From DASSJT01 sp035691065 (lineage in GTDB: Bacteria; Actinomycetota; Actinomycetes; Actinomycetales; Dermatophilaceae): a DNA stretch of 64,000 bases. The notes under the pieces are model-generated. The model ran no database searches, was not told the origin of the DNA, and saw only the letters and a program-made list of their open reading frames with translations. The stretch covers positions 1 through 64,000 of the forward strand of contig DASSJT010000202.1 in the NCBI GenBank assembly GCA_035691065.1, written 5' to 3'. The stretch's first letter is position 1. Every line of letters begins with the position of its first letter. Below, in pieces: positions 40,799 through 49,234 of the stretch. The translations under genes were made by a program, and so were the position numbers.

Positions 40799-41541
40799 GC
40801 GCGGTCGGGCTCGTGATGGCCAAGGCGCCCGTGCCGGGCCAGGTGAAGACCCGCTTGGCACGCACGGTGGGAGCCGAGCGCGCGGCGACTCTGGCCTGCG
40901 CCGCCCTGCTCGACACCCTGGACGTCTGCGAGGCGGTGTTCGCCCGCGGGCGGCGGGTCCTGGCCCTGACCGGCGGGCTGGCGCAGGCCGTCGGTGCCCC
41001 CGAGCTGCTCGCGGCCCTGGCCGGTTGGCAGGTCATCGCCCAGCACGGCGCCGGCCTCGGCGCGCGGATCGCGAATGCCCACCGGGATGTCCACGTGCTC
41101 GTGGGAGCCCCAGTGGTGCAGATCGGTATGGACACGCCGCACCTGCCGTCCGAGTTCCTGGCGACGGTTGCCCACCGAGCCCAGCGCCGAGGGCGGCCCA
41201 TCCTGGGCCTCGCGGACGACGGTGGTTGGTGGGTGCTGACGTCCCCCGTGCCGACCACGGTCGACCACCTGGACCGCGTGCCGATGTCCCGCCCCGATAC
41301 CGGTGCAGCCACGCTGCGCGCGCTCAGCCTCGCGGGGAGCGTCCCGGTCCTCGCGCCCACACTCGGCGACGTGGACACCGCTGACGACGCGGAGCGCGCT
41401 GCCGCCGCTGCCCCCCACACCCGTTTCGCCCGTGCCTGGCTGGCCGGCGATGCATCCCTGCCGAACGGCGATGCGTCTCTGCTGAACGGCGATGGGGCCT
41501 GGCTGGCCGGCGATGCGGCCGTGCGGGTGGGCCGGCCATGA
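40795..41541 (+). CDS. DUF2064 (TIGR04282-type) GT-A-fold transferase
   Basis: A 248-residue protein starting MAKAPVPGQVKTRLAR after a GTG at 40795, the diagnostic N-terminus of DUF2064/TIGR04282 proteins, which resemble nucleotidyl- and glycosyltransferases of the GT-A fold. QIGMDTPHLPSEFLATVAHR and LGLADDGGWWVLTS hold the metal-binding and active-site acidic residues. Family members nearly always sit beside a GT2, as here. The last 45 residues are made of a direct repeat (AGDA, NGDA units) and look dispensable. Precise reaction unknown. Confidence 0.85.
   Translation: MSAVGLVMAKAPVPGQVKTRLARTVGAERAATLACAALLDTLDVCEAVFARGRRVLALTGGLAQAVGAPELLAALAGWQVIAQHGAGLGARIANAHRDVHVLVGAPVVQIGMDTPHLPSEFLATVAHRAQRRGRPILGLADDGGWWVLTSPVPTTVDHLDRVPMSRPDTGAATLRALSLAGSVPVLAPTLGDVDTADDAERAAAAAPHTRFARAWLAGDASLPNGDASLLNGDGAWLAGDAAVRVGRP
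41434..41516. repeat. direct repeats at the 3' end of the DUF2064 gene
   Basis: GCCTGGCTGGCCGGCGATGC is present identically at 41434-41453 and 41497-41516, with two GAACGGCGATG units between. The repeat is in frame (63 bp, 21 codons) and encodes AWLAGDA/LPNGDA/LLNGDG. Confidence 0.8.
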
Positions 41542-42200
41542 CCGCCGATGTCACCCTGGGCGTGCCCCCCGGCTGGCTGTTCGCCGCAGCCCTCGACGGC
41601 GCAGCCTGCTCGGTGGTCGGCTACCACGGCCGTCGACGCCCCCTCCCCGCGGCGCGCTGGACCGGCTCCACCGACGCCACCGACCACTTCGTGCTCGCCC
41701 ACTGCGTCGGCGCGACGATCGACCTTGGCTGCGGTCCGGGCCGCATGGCAGCGGAACTCACTCGCCGGGGCCACCGGGTCGTCGGCGTCGACATCTCCGC
41801 CGCCGCGGTCAGGCACGCCCGCCAGCGTGGCGTGGTCGCCGTGCGCCGAGACGTGATGGGCCGACTGCCGGGGGAGGGCAGGTGGCAGACCGCCCTGCTC
41901 GCCGACGGCAACATCGGCATCGGAGGTGACCCGTCCGCCCTGCTGAGCCGAGTGCACGGCCTCGTGGCACCAGGAGGGCGCATCGTGATCGACCTCGCGC
42001 CGCCGGGGACTGGACTGCGCGTACACACGCTGCAGCTGGCGGCCGGCGACCTGTACTCAACGCCGTTCCCATGGGCTCAGGTCGACGGCGAAGCGCTCCG
42101 TCCGGTTGCCGACGAGGCGGGGCTCTCGCTCGACGAGGTGAGCGAATGGCGAGGGCGCTGGGTGGCGGTCCTCACCCGGCCAGGAAGGACGCAGCCATGA
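41538..42200 (+). CDS. class I SAM-dependent methyltransferase
   Basis: A 220-residue Rossmann methyltransferase. GATIDLGCGPGRMAAELTRR is motif I and HRVVGVDISAAAVRHARQRG motif II; ALLADGNIGIGGDPSALLSR and VHGLVAPGGRIVIDLAPP are motifs IV and V. The acceptor is unknown. Its ATG overlaps the DUF2064 stop, and its own stop overlaps the next start (ATGA at 42197-42200). In this operon it may methylate the glycan or lipid made by the GT2 and GT-C-like proteins. Confidence 0.86.
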   Translation: MTADVTLGVPPGWLFAAALDGAACSVVGYHGRRRPLPAARWTGSTDATDHFVLAHCVGATIDLGCGPGRMAAELTRRGHRVVGVDISAAAVRHARQRGVVAVRRDVMGRLPGEGRWQTALLADGNIGIGGDPSALLSRVHGLVAPGGRIVIDLAPPGTGLRVHTLQLAAGDLYSTPFPWAQVDGEALRPVADEAGLSLDEVSEWRGRWVAVLTRPGRTQP

Positions 42201-43417
42201 GTGGGCAGCGAAGCGGCCAGGGAGCCGGCCGGATCACAGCCAGGATCACCAAGGCGCTCGATGCGGTGCCGCAGGAGTCGGACTTCACCAGCCGGCTGCG
42301 GGGTCCGGGGGTCACCTCACGTGTCGGCCTGTGGCTGGGCGTCTGTTTCGCAGTGGCGTTTCTGACCGGCATCTACTCCCACGTCGCGCAGGTGCCCCAC
42401 CCTTGGCTGCCACTTCCGACTCGTCCGAGCTCCTTCTACCGGGTCACGCAGGGCGCGCACGTGATCGCGGGCACCGGCGCCATCCCGCTACTGCTCGTGA
42501 AGCTCTGGTCGGTCTATCCCAAGCTCTTCGCCCGCGTCCGGCTCGGCGACCCCCGGGCGCTGCTCCTCCACTCCCTGGAGCGTGCCTCGATCGCAGTCCT
42601 CGTGGCGAGCGCCATCTTCGAGCTCGCCTCGGGAACGGCCAATGCCGCCCAGTGGTATCCGTGGGGGTTCGCCTTCCCGCAGACGCATTTCGCGGTGGGG
42701 TGGTTGGCGGCCGGCGCCCTGTTGGTGCACATCGCTGTCAAGCTGCCCGTCATCCGCGATGCCCTCGCACGAGACCTCGAGGCCGATCACCCAGCCGAGC
42801 CCACCACGATGGCCGAGGGGGATGCGCTGTCGCGGCGGTCCCTGCTCCGGGTCACCTGGCTGGCCGCTGGGGTCGCGGTCCTGGCGACTGCGGGCTCGAC
42901 CGTGCCAGCCCTGCGCCGGGTGTCCGTGCTCGGGGTGCGCTCCGGTGACGGGCCGTCCGGGGTCCCTGTCAACACGTCGGCCAGAGCGGCCGGCGTCCTG
43001 TCGCTGGCGACCGACCCGGGCTACCGCCTCACCGTCGTGGGCGGACCGGTTCCCCGCAGCCTGAGCCGCGCCGACCTGGAGGCTCTGCCACAGACCACGG
43101 CGTCGCTGCCGATCGCCTGCGTGGAGGGATGGAGCGCCTCTGCGACATGGACGGGGGTCCGGGTCCGCGACCTCCTGGACCTGATGGGCGTCCCGGCCGA
43201 CCGCGACGTGGTCGTGCACTCGCTCCAGCCGGCCGGCGCCTACCGCACCACGGTGCTCCCAGCGAACTTCGCGGCTGACCCGGACACGCTGCTGGCCCTG
43301 CGCCTCAACGGACAGCCGCTGTCACTCGACCACGGCTTCCCGTGCCGCCTCATCGCCCCCAACCGTCCGGGTGTGCTCCAGACGAAATGGGTGTCCCGTC
43401 TGGAGGTGAGCCCATGA
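42197..43417 (+). CDS. cytochrome b-like membrane domain fused to molybdopterin oxidoreductase (sulfite-oxidase fold)
   Basis: A 406-residue fusion. Residues 43-183 hold four membrane helices with His residues placed like b-heme ligands (QGAHVIAG, HSLERA, THFAVGW, LVHIAVKLP). Residues 212-218 read SRRSLLR, a twin-arginine-like motif, followed by a fifth helix (219-236). Residues 260-406 are a sulfite-oxidase/MsrP-type molybdopterin domain with Cys308 (PIACVEGWSASATWTG) as Mo ligand. The expected topology puts the Mo domain outside the cell, exchanging electrons with the membrane heme. ATG at 42197 has GGAAGGA upstream. The substrate is unknown; family members reduce sulfoxides or oxidise sulfite. 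Confidence 0.85.
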   Translation: MSGQRSGQGAGRITARITKALDAVPQESDFTSRLRGPGVTSRVGLWLGVCFAVAFLTGIYSHVAQVPHPWLPLPTRPSSFYRVTQGAHVIAGTGAIPLLLVKLWSVYPKLFARVRLGDPRALLLHSLERASIAVLVASAIFELASGTANAAQWYPWGFAFPQTHFAVGWLAAGALLVHIAVKLPVIRDALARDLEADHPAEPTTMAEGDALSRRSLLRVTWLAAGVAVLATAGSTVPALRRVSVLGVRSGDGPSGVPVNTSARAAGVLSLATDPGYRLTVVGGPVPRSLSRADLEALPQTTASLPIACVEGWSASATWTGVRVRDLLDLMGVPADRDVVVHSLQPAGAYRTTVLPANFAADPDTLLALRLNGQPLSLDHGFPCRLIAPNRPGVLQTKWVSRLEVSP

Positions 43418-43911
43418 AGGGCCCAGCACACCGTTCCGGCACGCGCCCGGTCGCCACTCGGTCCGATACCAGGCATGTTCGGTCGCGCGGCAGTATGCCG
43501 TGGGCTCGGACGGCGCTCGCCCTGTCGGGCCTGGCGGTGGGAGGCTTCGGCGGCTACCGATTCGTCGAGGTCGGCTGGCCGAACGCCCGCGCCGCGCTGG
43601 TCTGGCTGATCGGGGGCGTGGTCGCCCACGACGGCCTCCTCGCACCAGCGGTTCTGCTGCTCTGCGCCGCGGGCGCGACGGCACTGCCGCGGTGGTCCCG
43701 CGGACCTGCCATTGCGGCGCTCGTGGTCCTCGGGTCCGTGACCTTGGCCGGCATACCCGTGCTTGGGCGTTTCGGGGCCAAGGCAGACAACCGAACCCTG
43801 TTGGACCGGCCCTACCTCGCCGGCTGGCTCGTGCTGGCGGGACTAGTCTTGTCCACGGCGGTCATCGCGGCGGTGGTCCGCCGTCGCAAGGGAGCGGCCG
43901 ACCGTGGCTGA
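43414..43911 (+). CDS. small integral membrane protein
   Basis: A 165-residue protein with a basic Arg/Ser/Thr-rich N-terminus (about 30 residues) and four hydrophobic segments: ALALSGLAVGGFGGYRFV, LVWLIGGVVAHDGLLAPAVL, RGPAIAALVVLGSVTLAGIP and LAGWLVLAGLVLSTAVIAAV. No known domain is recognised. The ATG overlaps the stop of the molybdopterin gene (ATGA). Its last codons overlap the response regulator start by 8 bp. A partner of the cytochrome-b/Mo protein or an accessory to the sensor kinase is plausible from position alone. Confidence 0.75.
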   Translation: MKGPAHRSGTRPVATRSDTRHVRSRGSMPWARTALALSGLAVGGFGGYRFVEVGWPNARAALVWLIGGVVAHDGLLAPAVLLLCAAGATALPRWSRGPAIAALVVLGSVTLAGIPVLGRFGAKADNRTLLDRPYLAGWLVLAGLVLSTAVIAAVVRRRKGAADRG

Positions 43912-44581
43912 CGTGCTGGTGGTTGACGACGACCGCACGGTGCGCGAGGTCGTCGTCTCCTACCTGCGCGCCGGCGGGCACGAGGTCGCCGAGGCAGGCG
44001 ACGGTGAGGCGGCGCTGGCAGCCATGCACCGCAAACGGGCTGACATCGTGGTTCTCGACCTGATGCTCCCGGGGATCGACGGGCTCGAGGTCTGCCGGCG
44101 GCTGCGGGAGACCAGCGACGTCCCGATCATCATGCTGACCGCGCTGGGGGCGGAGGCCGATCGGCTTGTGGGCCTCCAGCGCGGGGCCGATGACTACGTC
44201 ACCAAGCCGTTCAGCCCGAGAGAGCTCGTCCTGCGGGTCGACTCGGTCCTGCGGCGGCTGGGCCAGAAGACCCGTCGGGGCGAGACCGTCGTCGACGGCG
44301 ACCTGGTCGTCGACCCGAGCCGGCACGTGGCAACCCTGGGTGGCGAGCGGCTGCCCCTGACGGTGCGCGAGTTCGACCTGCTGCAGTTCCTCGTGGGACA
44401 TCCCGGCATCGCCTGGTCGCGGGACGACCTGCTCCGGGAGGTGTGGGGATGGACCTTCGGGGACCAGTCCACGGTCACGGTGCACGTTCGGCGGCTGCGG
44501 GAGAAGGTCGAGCCGGATCCCACGCACCCGACCCGCCTGACCACCGTCTGGGGGGTCGGCTACCGGTGGGAGCCGGCGTGA
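43904..44581 (+). CDS. OmpR/PhoB-family response regulator
   Basis: A 225-residue response regulator. The receiver domain (1-120) has LVVDDDRTVREVVVSYL, the phospho-acceptor Asp in VVLDLMLPGIDGLE, MLTALG and the conserved Lys in YVTKPFSPREL. The winged helix (about 130-223) has PLTVREFDLLQFLVGHPG, VTVHVRRLREKVEPDPTHPT and TVWGVGYRWEP. It starts with GTG at 43904. The stop overlaps the histidine kinase start as GTGA. It most likely controls this operon in response to the cognate kinase. Confidence 0.93.
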   Translation: MADVLVVDDDRTVREVVVSYLRAGGHEVAEAGDGEAALAAMHRKRADIVVLDLMLPGIDGLEVCRRLRETSDVPIIMLTALGAEADRLVGLQRGADDYVTKPFSPRELVLRVDSVLRRLGQKTRRGETVVDGDLVVDPSRHVATLGGERLPLTVREFDLLQFLVGHPGIAWSRDDLLREVWGWTFGDQSTVTVHVRRLREKVEPDPTHPTRLTTVWGVGYRWEPA

Positions 44582-45687
44582 CTCGCGACCAGGTCGAGGT
44601 GGTGCTGATCGCGGCTGCCTGGTCGGTCGCGGTCGGCGTGGCCTGCGCCGGGCTCAGCTGGCTGGTCCGGAAGTCCTCGATCCGCTGGACGGCCGGTCTG
44701 GTGGCACTGGCCGCAGTGGGGGGGATCGTTGCCGCGGTGCTGGGCACAGCCCGGGCGATGTTCCTCTCGGCACATGACATGTCGGTGGTCATCCTGATCT
44801 GCGCCGTCGCGGGCGCCGTCTCCTTCGCCTTCGCCCTGTGGCTGGCCCGTCGGGTCGTCCGGTCCATCAAGACCCTCCGGGACCATGCTCGCGACTTCGG
44901 CGTGCACGGGGTCTTTGCGCCAACCCCTGAGGGTCCGCGTGAGCTGCAGGCCGTGAGCGACGAGCTGGCGCGAAGCAGCGACCGCCTGCACGCGGCTCGG
45001 CAGCGGCAGGCCCAGCTGGAGCAGTCGCGCCGCGACCTCGTGGCCTGGGTGTCGCACGACCTGCGCACTCCGCTGGCCGGCCTCCGCGCCATGGCCGAGG
45101 CCCTCGAGGACGGCATGGTCCCCGATCCCGCCGCCTACTACTCGCGCATGATCGCCGAGGTCGACCGGACGGCACGAATGGTCGACGACCTGTTCGAGCT
45201 GTCGCGCATCCATGCCGGTGCGCTCAACCTGTCGCTCCAGGAGGTGCAGCTCAGCGATGTCGTCAGTGAGACCATCGCCGGCGCTGCCCCAGTGGCAGAG
45301 GCCAAGCGGGTGCGCGTCACCGGGAGCGTCGACCCAGACATTCTGCTCCACGCCGACCCGGCCGCCCTTTCGCGCGTCGTCGCAAACCTGGTGATGAATG
45401 CGATCCGGCACACGCCGGCGGACGGCGTGGTGCAGATCCAGGCGAACCGCGAGGGGTCCATGGTGCAGCTCAGCGTCTCGGATGCCTGCGGCGGCATCCG
45501 GCCAGACGACCTGGAGCGGGTGTTCGATATCGCCTGGCGCGGCGACCACGCCCGAACTCCCGAGTCCGACAGTGGCGGGGGTCTCGGCCTGGCCATCGTC
45601 AAGGGCCTGATCGAGGCGCACCGCGGCCGGGTCACGGTCGCCAACCAGGCGCCGGGCTGTCGGTTCGTCGTGCGGCTCCCGGTCTGA
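44578..45687 (+). CDS. membrane sensor histidine kinase
   Basis: A 369-residue kinase with two or three hydrophobic segments (VEVVLIAAAWSVAVGVACAG, WTAGLVALAAVGGIVAAVLG, VILICAVAGAVSFAFALWLA), a HAMP-like linker, HisKA with WVSHDLRTPLAGLRAMAEAL, and HATPase_c with LVMNAIRHTPADG, a slightly degraded DACGGIRPDDLERVF and SGGGLGLAIVKGLIEAHRG. There is almost no extracellular domain, so it likely senses the membrane or an operon partner. GTG at 44578 overlaps the response regulator stop. Last gene of the operon. Confidence 0.92.
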   Translation: MTRDQVEVVLIAAAWSVAVGVACAGLSWLVRKSSIRWTAGLVALAAVGGIVAAVLGTARAMFLSAHDMSVVILICAVAGAVSFAFALWLARRVVRSIKTLRDHARDFGVHGVFAPTPEGPRELQAVSDELARSSDRLHAARQRQAQLEQSRRDLVAWVSHDLRTPLAGLRAMAEALEDGMVPDPAAYYSRMIAEVDRTARMVDDLFELSRIHAGALNLSLQEVQLSDVVSETIAGAAPVAEAKRVRVTGSVDPDILLHADPAALSRVVANLVMNAIRHTPADGVVQIQANREGSMVQLSVSDACGGIRPDDLERVFDIAWRGDHARTPESDSGGGLGLAIVKGLIEAHRGRVTVANQAPGCRFVVRLPV

Positions 45688-45699
45688 CCCGTCAGGAGC

Positions 45700-48600
45700 T
45701 CAGGGCTCGAGCAGCCCGCGTATGTCGTCGGCGCCCAGCGGCGCGCCGAGCAGCCCGTCGGCCTCGACGACACGTGCGAAGAGGTCGCGCTTGCGCTCCT
45801 GGAGGGCGACGACCTTCTCCTCGATGGTGCCCTCGGCGACGAGGCGGTAGACCATGACGGTCTTGTCCTGGCCGATCCGGTGCGTGCGGTCGACGGCCTG
45901 GGCCTCGGTCGCGGGATTCCACCAGGGATCGAGGACGAACACGTAGTCGGCCTCGATGAGCGTCAGCCCGGCACCGCCGGCCTTGAGGCTGATGAGGAAT
46001 ACCGGGGCGTCGCCATCGGTGAACTCGGCGATGCGCGCGGGCCGGTTGCGCGTCCGACCGTCAAGGTAGACGTGGCCGATACCCTCGGCATCCAGCCGGG
46101 CGCGGACCAGTTTCAGGAAGCCGGTGAACTGGCTGAACACCAGAGCCCGGTGGCCCTCGGCCAGGACCTCCCCGAGGGTCTCGATCAGGGCGTCGATCTT
46201 GCTCGAGCGGACCTTTCCCGCCAAGGAGTCGTCGACGAGCGAGACGTCGAGGCTCAGCTGGCGCAGCACGGTCAGCGAGCGCAGGATGGCGATCCGGTTG
46301 CGGTTGACGTCGTCGAGCATGCCCAACACACGCTGGCGCTCCCGCTGCAGCCGGGTCTGGTAGACGCGGCGGTGCTGGGGGTTGAGGCTCACCTCGAGCA
46401 CCAGCTCGACCTTGGGCGGCAGGTCGCGGGCCACGAACTCCTTGGTGCGGCGCAGCATGAGCGGCCGGATGCGTCGGCGCAGCGTGGCGAGCAGCTCGGG
46501 CGCCTGGCCGCTCTCGATCGGCCTGCGGAAGAGCTCGGTGAACCGCTGGGGGCTGGGGAACAGGCCTGGCGCCACGATCGACAGCAGCGCCCAGAGGTCC
46601 ATGAGGGAGTTCTCGAGCGGGGTGCCCGTGATCGCGAGCTTGAAGGGCGCCGGCAGGCGACGCGCCACCTGGTAGGTCTTGGCCTGGTGGTTCTTCACGA
46701 ACTGTGCTTCGTCGAGCACCAGCCCGCTCCAGGACCGTCGGCAGTAGGCGTCTTCGTCGAGGCGCAGCAGCGCGAACGACGTGACCACCACGTGGGCGCC
46801 GTCGATCACGGTCTCCAGCGGCTGCCCGCGCTTCCTGGCCGTCTCGCGGACCGCAGCGACCCGCAGGTCGGGGCAGAAGCGCGCGGCTTCGCGAACCCAC
46901 GTCGACACCACACTGGTGGGGGCCACGACGAGCAGCGGCGCCTCGTGGGTCAGCGTGCCCCGCTCGAGGGCGCGGGCCGCCATCGCGAGGGTCTGGAGCG
47001 TCTTTCCGAGCCCCATGTCGTCGGCGAGGATGCCGCCCAGCTCGTGGTCCCACAGGAACGCGAGCCAGTGGAAGCCGTCGAGCTGGTAGTCGCGCAGCGT
47101 GGCCTCGAGGCCGGACGGCGGCTCCGGCGCTGGGATGGACGTCAGGTCGAGCAGGGCACCGACGGTGCGTGACCACCGCTCGCTCTGGTGGGTGACCACC
47201 CCCAGCTCCACCAGCTCCTCCCACAGGCCCGCGTGCCAGCGCGTGAGGCGCAGCCCCTTCGACTCGCGGTCCTGGAGCGACCGCGCCTCCTCGATCAGCC
47301 GCCGCAGCGCGTGCAGCTCGGGGCGCTCGAGGCTGAACCAGGTGCCCGAGTCGAGGACGAGGTGGGTCTCGCCGCGGGCCAGCGCTGCGAACAGGGGCCC
47401 GAACGGCACGTCCTCCCCGCCCACCGTCACGGTGATGTCGAGGTCGAACCAGTCGTTGCGCCCGTCCTCACCGACCTCGTTGGTCGACACCTCGATCTGC
47501 GGGGCCTCATCGACCTGCGCATAGTCGAGCGGCGTGCCCTCGACCGTGAGCAGCACGTCGTCACGCTCCTCGAGCCGTGGCAGCACCTCGCTCGCGAAAA
47601 TCGCGGTGGCAAGGCCGCCCAGCAGTGTTTCGGGCACCAGCCGCAGACTTCCGCCCACCCGCACCCGCAGCCCGGGAACGGCATCGAGCAGGGCGAGGCT
47701 CGTGAGCAGGGTGGCCTCGGCCGCGGCGTCGCGGGCCACCCCCTCGCTGCGCCCGACGATCGGCACGCGGACGACGTCGTCGCCCACGGCATAGGCGAAG
47801 CTCCAGCGCAGGCGGCAGCGGTGGCCGGGCTGCTCGAACCGCACGGTCAATCCGAGCCTGGGTGGCTCGACCACCGGGAAGGACACGGAGTCGTCGGAGG
47901 ACCGGAGCGTCGCACGCTGGCGCAGCGCGGGGTAGTAGACCGCGAAGAACCGCGGCAGGTCGTCGGCAGGCACCTGGAGCGCACCACCGCGGACAAGCCG
48001 CGCCATCGTCGCATCGAGCACGGGCTCGAGCCGCGCCAGGACCAGACCGCAGTCTGACCCCACGAACACGCCGTGCGGCGGCTCGCCGACGAGACCGACG
48101 ACCTCGTCCTGGCTCCCTCCCAGCGCGAGGTCAGGGTGTCCGGGGACGCGCAGCGTCGCCTCGATGCTCAGCCCCGAGCCGTCGGGCCTGCGCCTGGCGT
48201 CGAGGGCCACCATGGCCGGCTCCTGGCACAGCTCGACCTCGGGTGCCTGTTTGCCCACGCCGACAAGCTGTATGCCGGTCTGCCTCGCATCGTGGAGCAG
48301 ATGCCATGCGCGCCGGCCCAGGTCGTCGAGATAGACCTGCTGCTCGGTGGTGTAGTAGCCGCGGCGGGCTCGCGCGGCGGCCAGGATGGCGAGGGCGATG
48401 TCGCGCTCGGCTGCCCCGGGGCGGGCCCCGAAGCCGTACTCGAGCTCGCGCCACGAGACGCCACCCCGCACCCAGCCGCCGTTCCTTCCAGTGGTCACCG
48501 GGCGGATCCTCAGGCGTGGGCTGGGAGCCGAGCTCCCGGCATACCGGCTCGATGGCGGGGAAACGACCTCGAACTGGAAGCCGAGCGGGATCGTCGCGCC

Positions 48601-49014
48601 TTCGTCAGGCGGGTCGCGGACCAGGTCGGCGAGCGCGGACTCCCAGGTCGGCCGGACTCGCGGGTGACCCGAGGCGAGGCGCTGCCGGGCGGTGAGGACC
48701 AGGGCCACCACGTGCTTGCAGTCGGATCCCATGGGACAGGTGCAGCGGCTGCTCCACGCCTCGGCGAATCCGGATGATGGCGACGGCCGCGGGTCGGCCA
48801 CCCTGACAACGGTCTGGTAGGTGCGGCCGTGGCTGCCTCGCACGGTGCCGAGGAGGACCTCGTCGTTCCTACCCGTGGCCACAGAGAGGACCATGTCGGA
48901 CCGGTAATAGGCGTCGCCGCGGTCATAGGTGGCCGGACCGAGCTCGTGGCGGAGCCGGTCGTCGTCGAGGCGCGCGACCCAAGGCGGCGTGGGCGCGCCA
49001 TGAGCCATCGTCAC
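45700..49014 (-). CDS. SWIM zinc-finger SNF2-family helicase
   Basis: A 1104-residue protein. Near the N-terminus is a SWIM zinc finger, SRCTCPMGSDCKHVVAL (CxC...CxH). Residues about 640-1100 form an SNF2/Swi2 double-RecA core: LRDYQLDGFHWLAFLWDHEL, LADDMGLGKTLQ (Walker A), LVVAPTSVVSTWVREA, LVLDEAQFVKN (DEAQ box), LAITGTPLENSLMDLWAL, ALVFSQFTGFLKLV and DPWWNPATEAQAVDRTHRIG (motif VI). Such proteins move along double-stranded DNA and remodel protein-DNA complexes. The GTG at 49014 or ATG at 49008 may be the start; neither has a clear RBS. It is convergent with the histidine kinase. Confidence 0.93.
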   Translation of the reverse strand: MTMAHGAPTPPWVARLDDDRLRHELGPATYDRGDAYYRSDMVLSVATGRNDEVLLGTVRGSHGRTYQTVVRVADPRPSPSSGFAEAWSSRCTCPMGSDCKHVVALVLTARQRLASGHPRVRPTWESALADLVRDPPDEGATIPLGFQFEVVSPPSSRYAGSSAPSPRLRIRPVTTGRNGGWVRGGVSWRELEYGFGARPGAAERDIALAILAAARARRGYYTTEQQVYLDDLGRRAWHLLHDARQTGIQLVGVGKQAPEVELCQEPAMVALDARRRPDGSGLSIEATLRVPGHPDLALGGSQDEVVGLVGEPPHGVFVGSDCGLVLARLEPVLDATMARLVRGGALQVPADDLPRFFAVYYPALRQRATLRSSDDSVSFPVVEPPRLGLTVRFEQPGHRCRLRWSFAYAVGDDVVRVPIVGRSEGVARDAAAEATLLTSLALLDAVPGLRVRVGGSLRLVPETLLGGLATAIFASEVLPRLEERDDVLLTVEGTPLDYAQVDEAPQIEVSTNEVGEDGRNDWFDLDITVTVGGEDVPFGPLFAALARGETHLVLDSGTWFSLERPELHALRRLIEEARSLQDRESKGLRLTRWHAGLWEELVELGVVTHQSERWSRTVGALLDLTSIPAPEPPSGLEATLRDYQLDGFHWLAFLWDHELGGILADDMGLGKTLQTLAMAARALERGTLTHEAPLLVVAPTSVVSTWVREAARFCPDLRVAAVRETARKRGQPLETVIDGAHVVVTSFALLRLDEDAYCRRSWSGLVLDEAQFVKNHQAKTYQVARRLPAPFKLAITGTPLENSLMDLWALLSIVAPGLFPSPQRFTELFRRPIESGQAPELLATLRRRIRPLMLRRTKEFVARDLPPKVELVLEVSLNPQHRRVYQTRLQRERQRVLGMLDDVNRNRIAILRSLTVLRQLSLDVSLVDDSLAGKVRSSKIDALIETLGEVLAEGHRALVFSQFTGFLKLVRARLDAEGIGHVYLDGRTRNRPARIAEFTDGDAPVFLISLKAGGAGLTLIEADYVFVLDPWWNPATEAQAVDRTHRIGQDKTVMVYRLVAEGTIEEKVVALQERKRDLFARVVEADGLLGAPLGADDIRGLLEP

Positions 49015-49056
49015 GGCTGCGGCCGGGTGGTCGGGCGCATGGGGCCTCCTGGGCGG

Positions 49057-49100
49057 CGAGGAGCAGACCCTCGCAAGATGAGGAGCAAGACCCTCGCAAG
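49057..49100. repeat. 22-bp tandem duplication upstream of the SNF2 gene
   Basis: GAGGAGCAGACCCTCGCAAGA (49057-49077) is followed by GAGGAGCAAGACCCTCGCAAGA (49079-49100). It lies 43 bp before the helicase start. Nothing else notable is seen in the 220-bp gap to the HtrA-like gene. Confidence 0.8.
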
Positions 49101-49234
49101 ACTAGGCGCCGGCCGCGACAGCCGGACCCGGCTGTCCACAGGATCTGTGCCGTCGTGTCGCCGGTGCGCGCCAGCTGCGCAGGTAGCGCCCGGTGCCCCG
49201 CGCCGCCCGCTTCCAAGCACCGCGTGTGGGGAGG

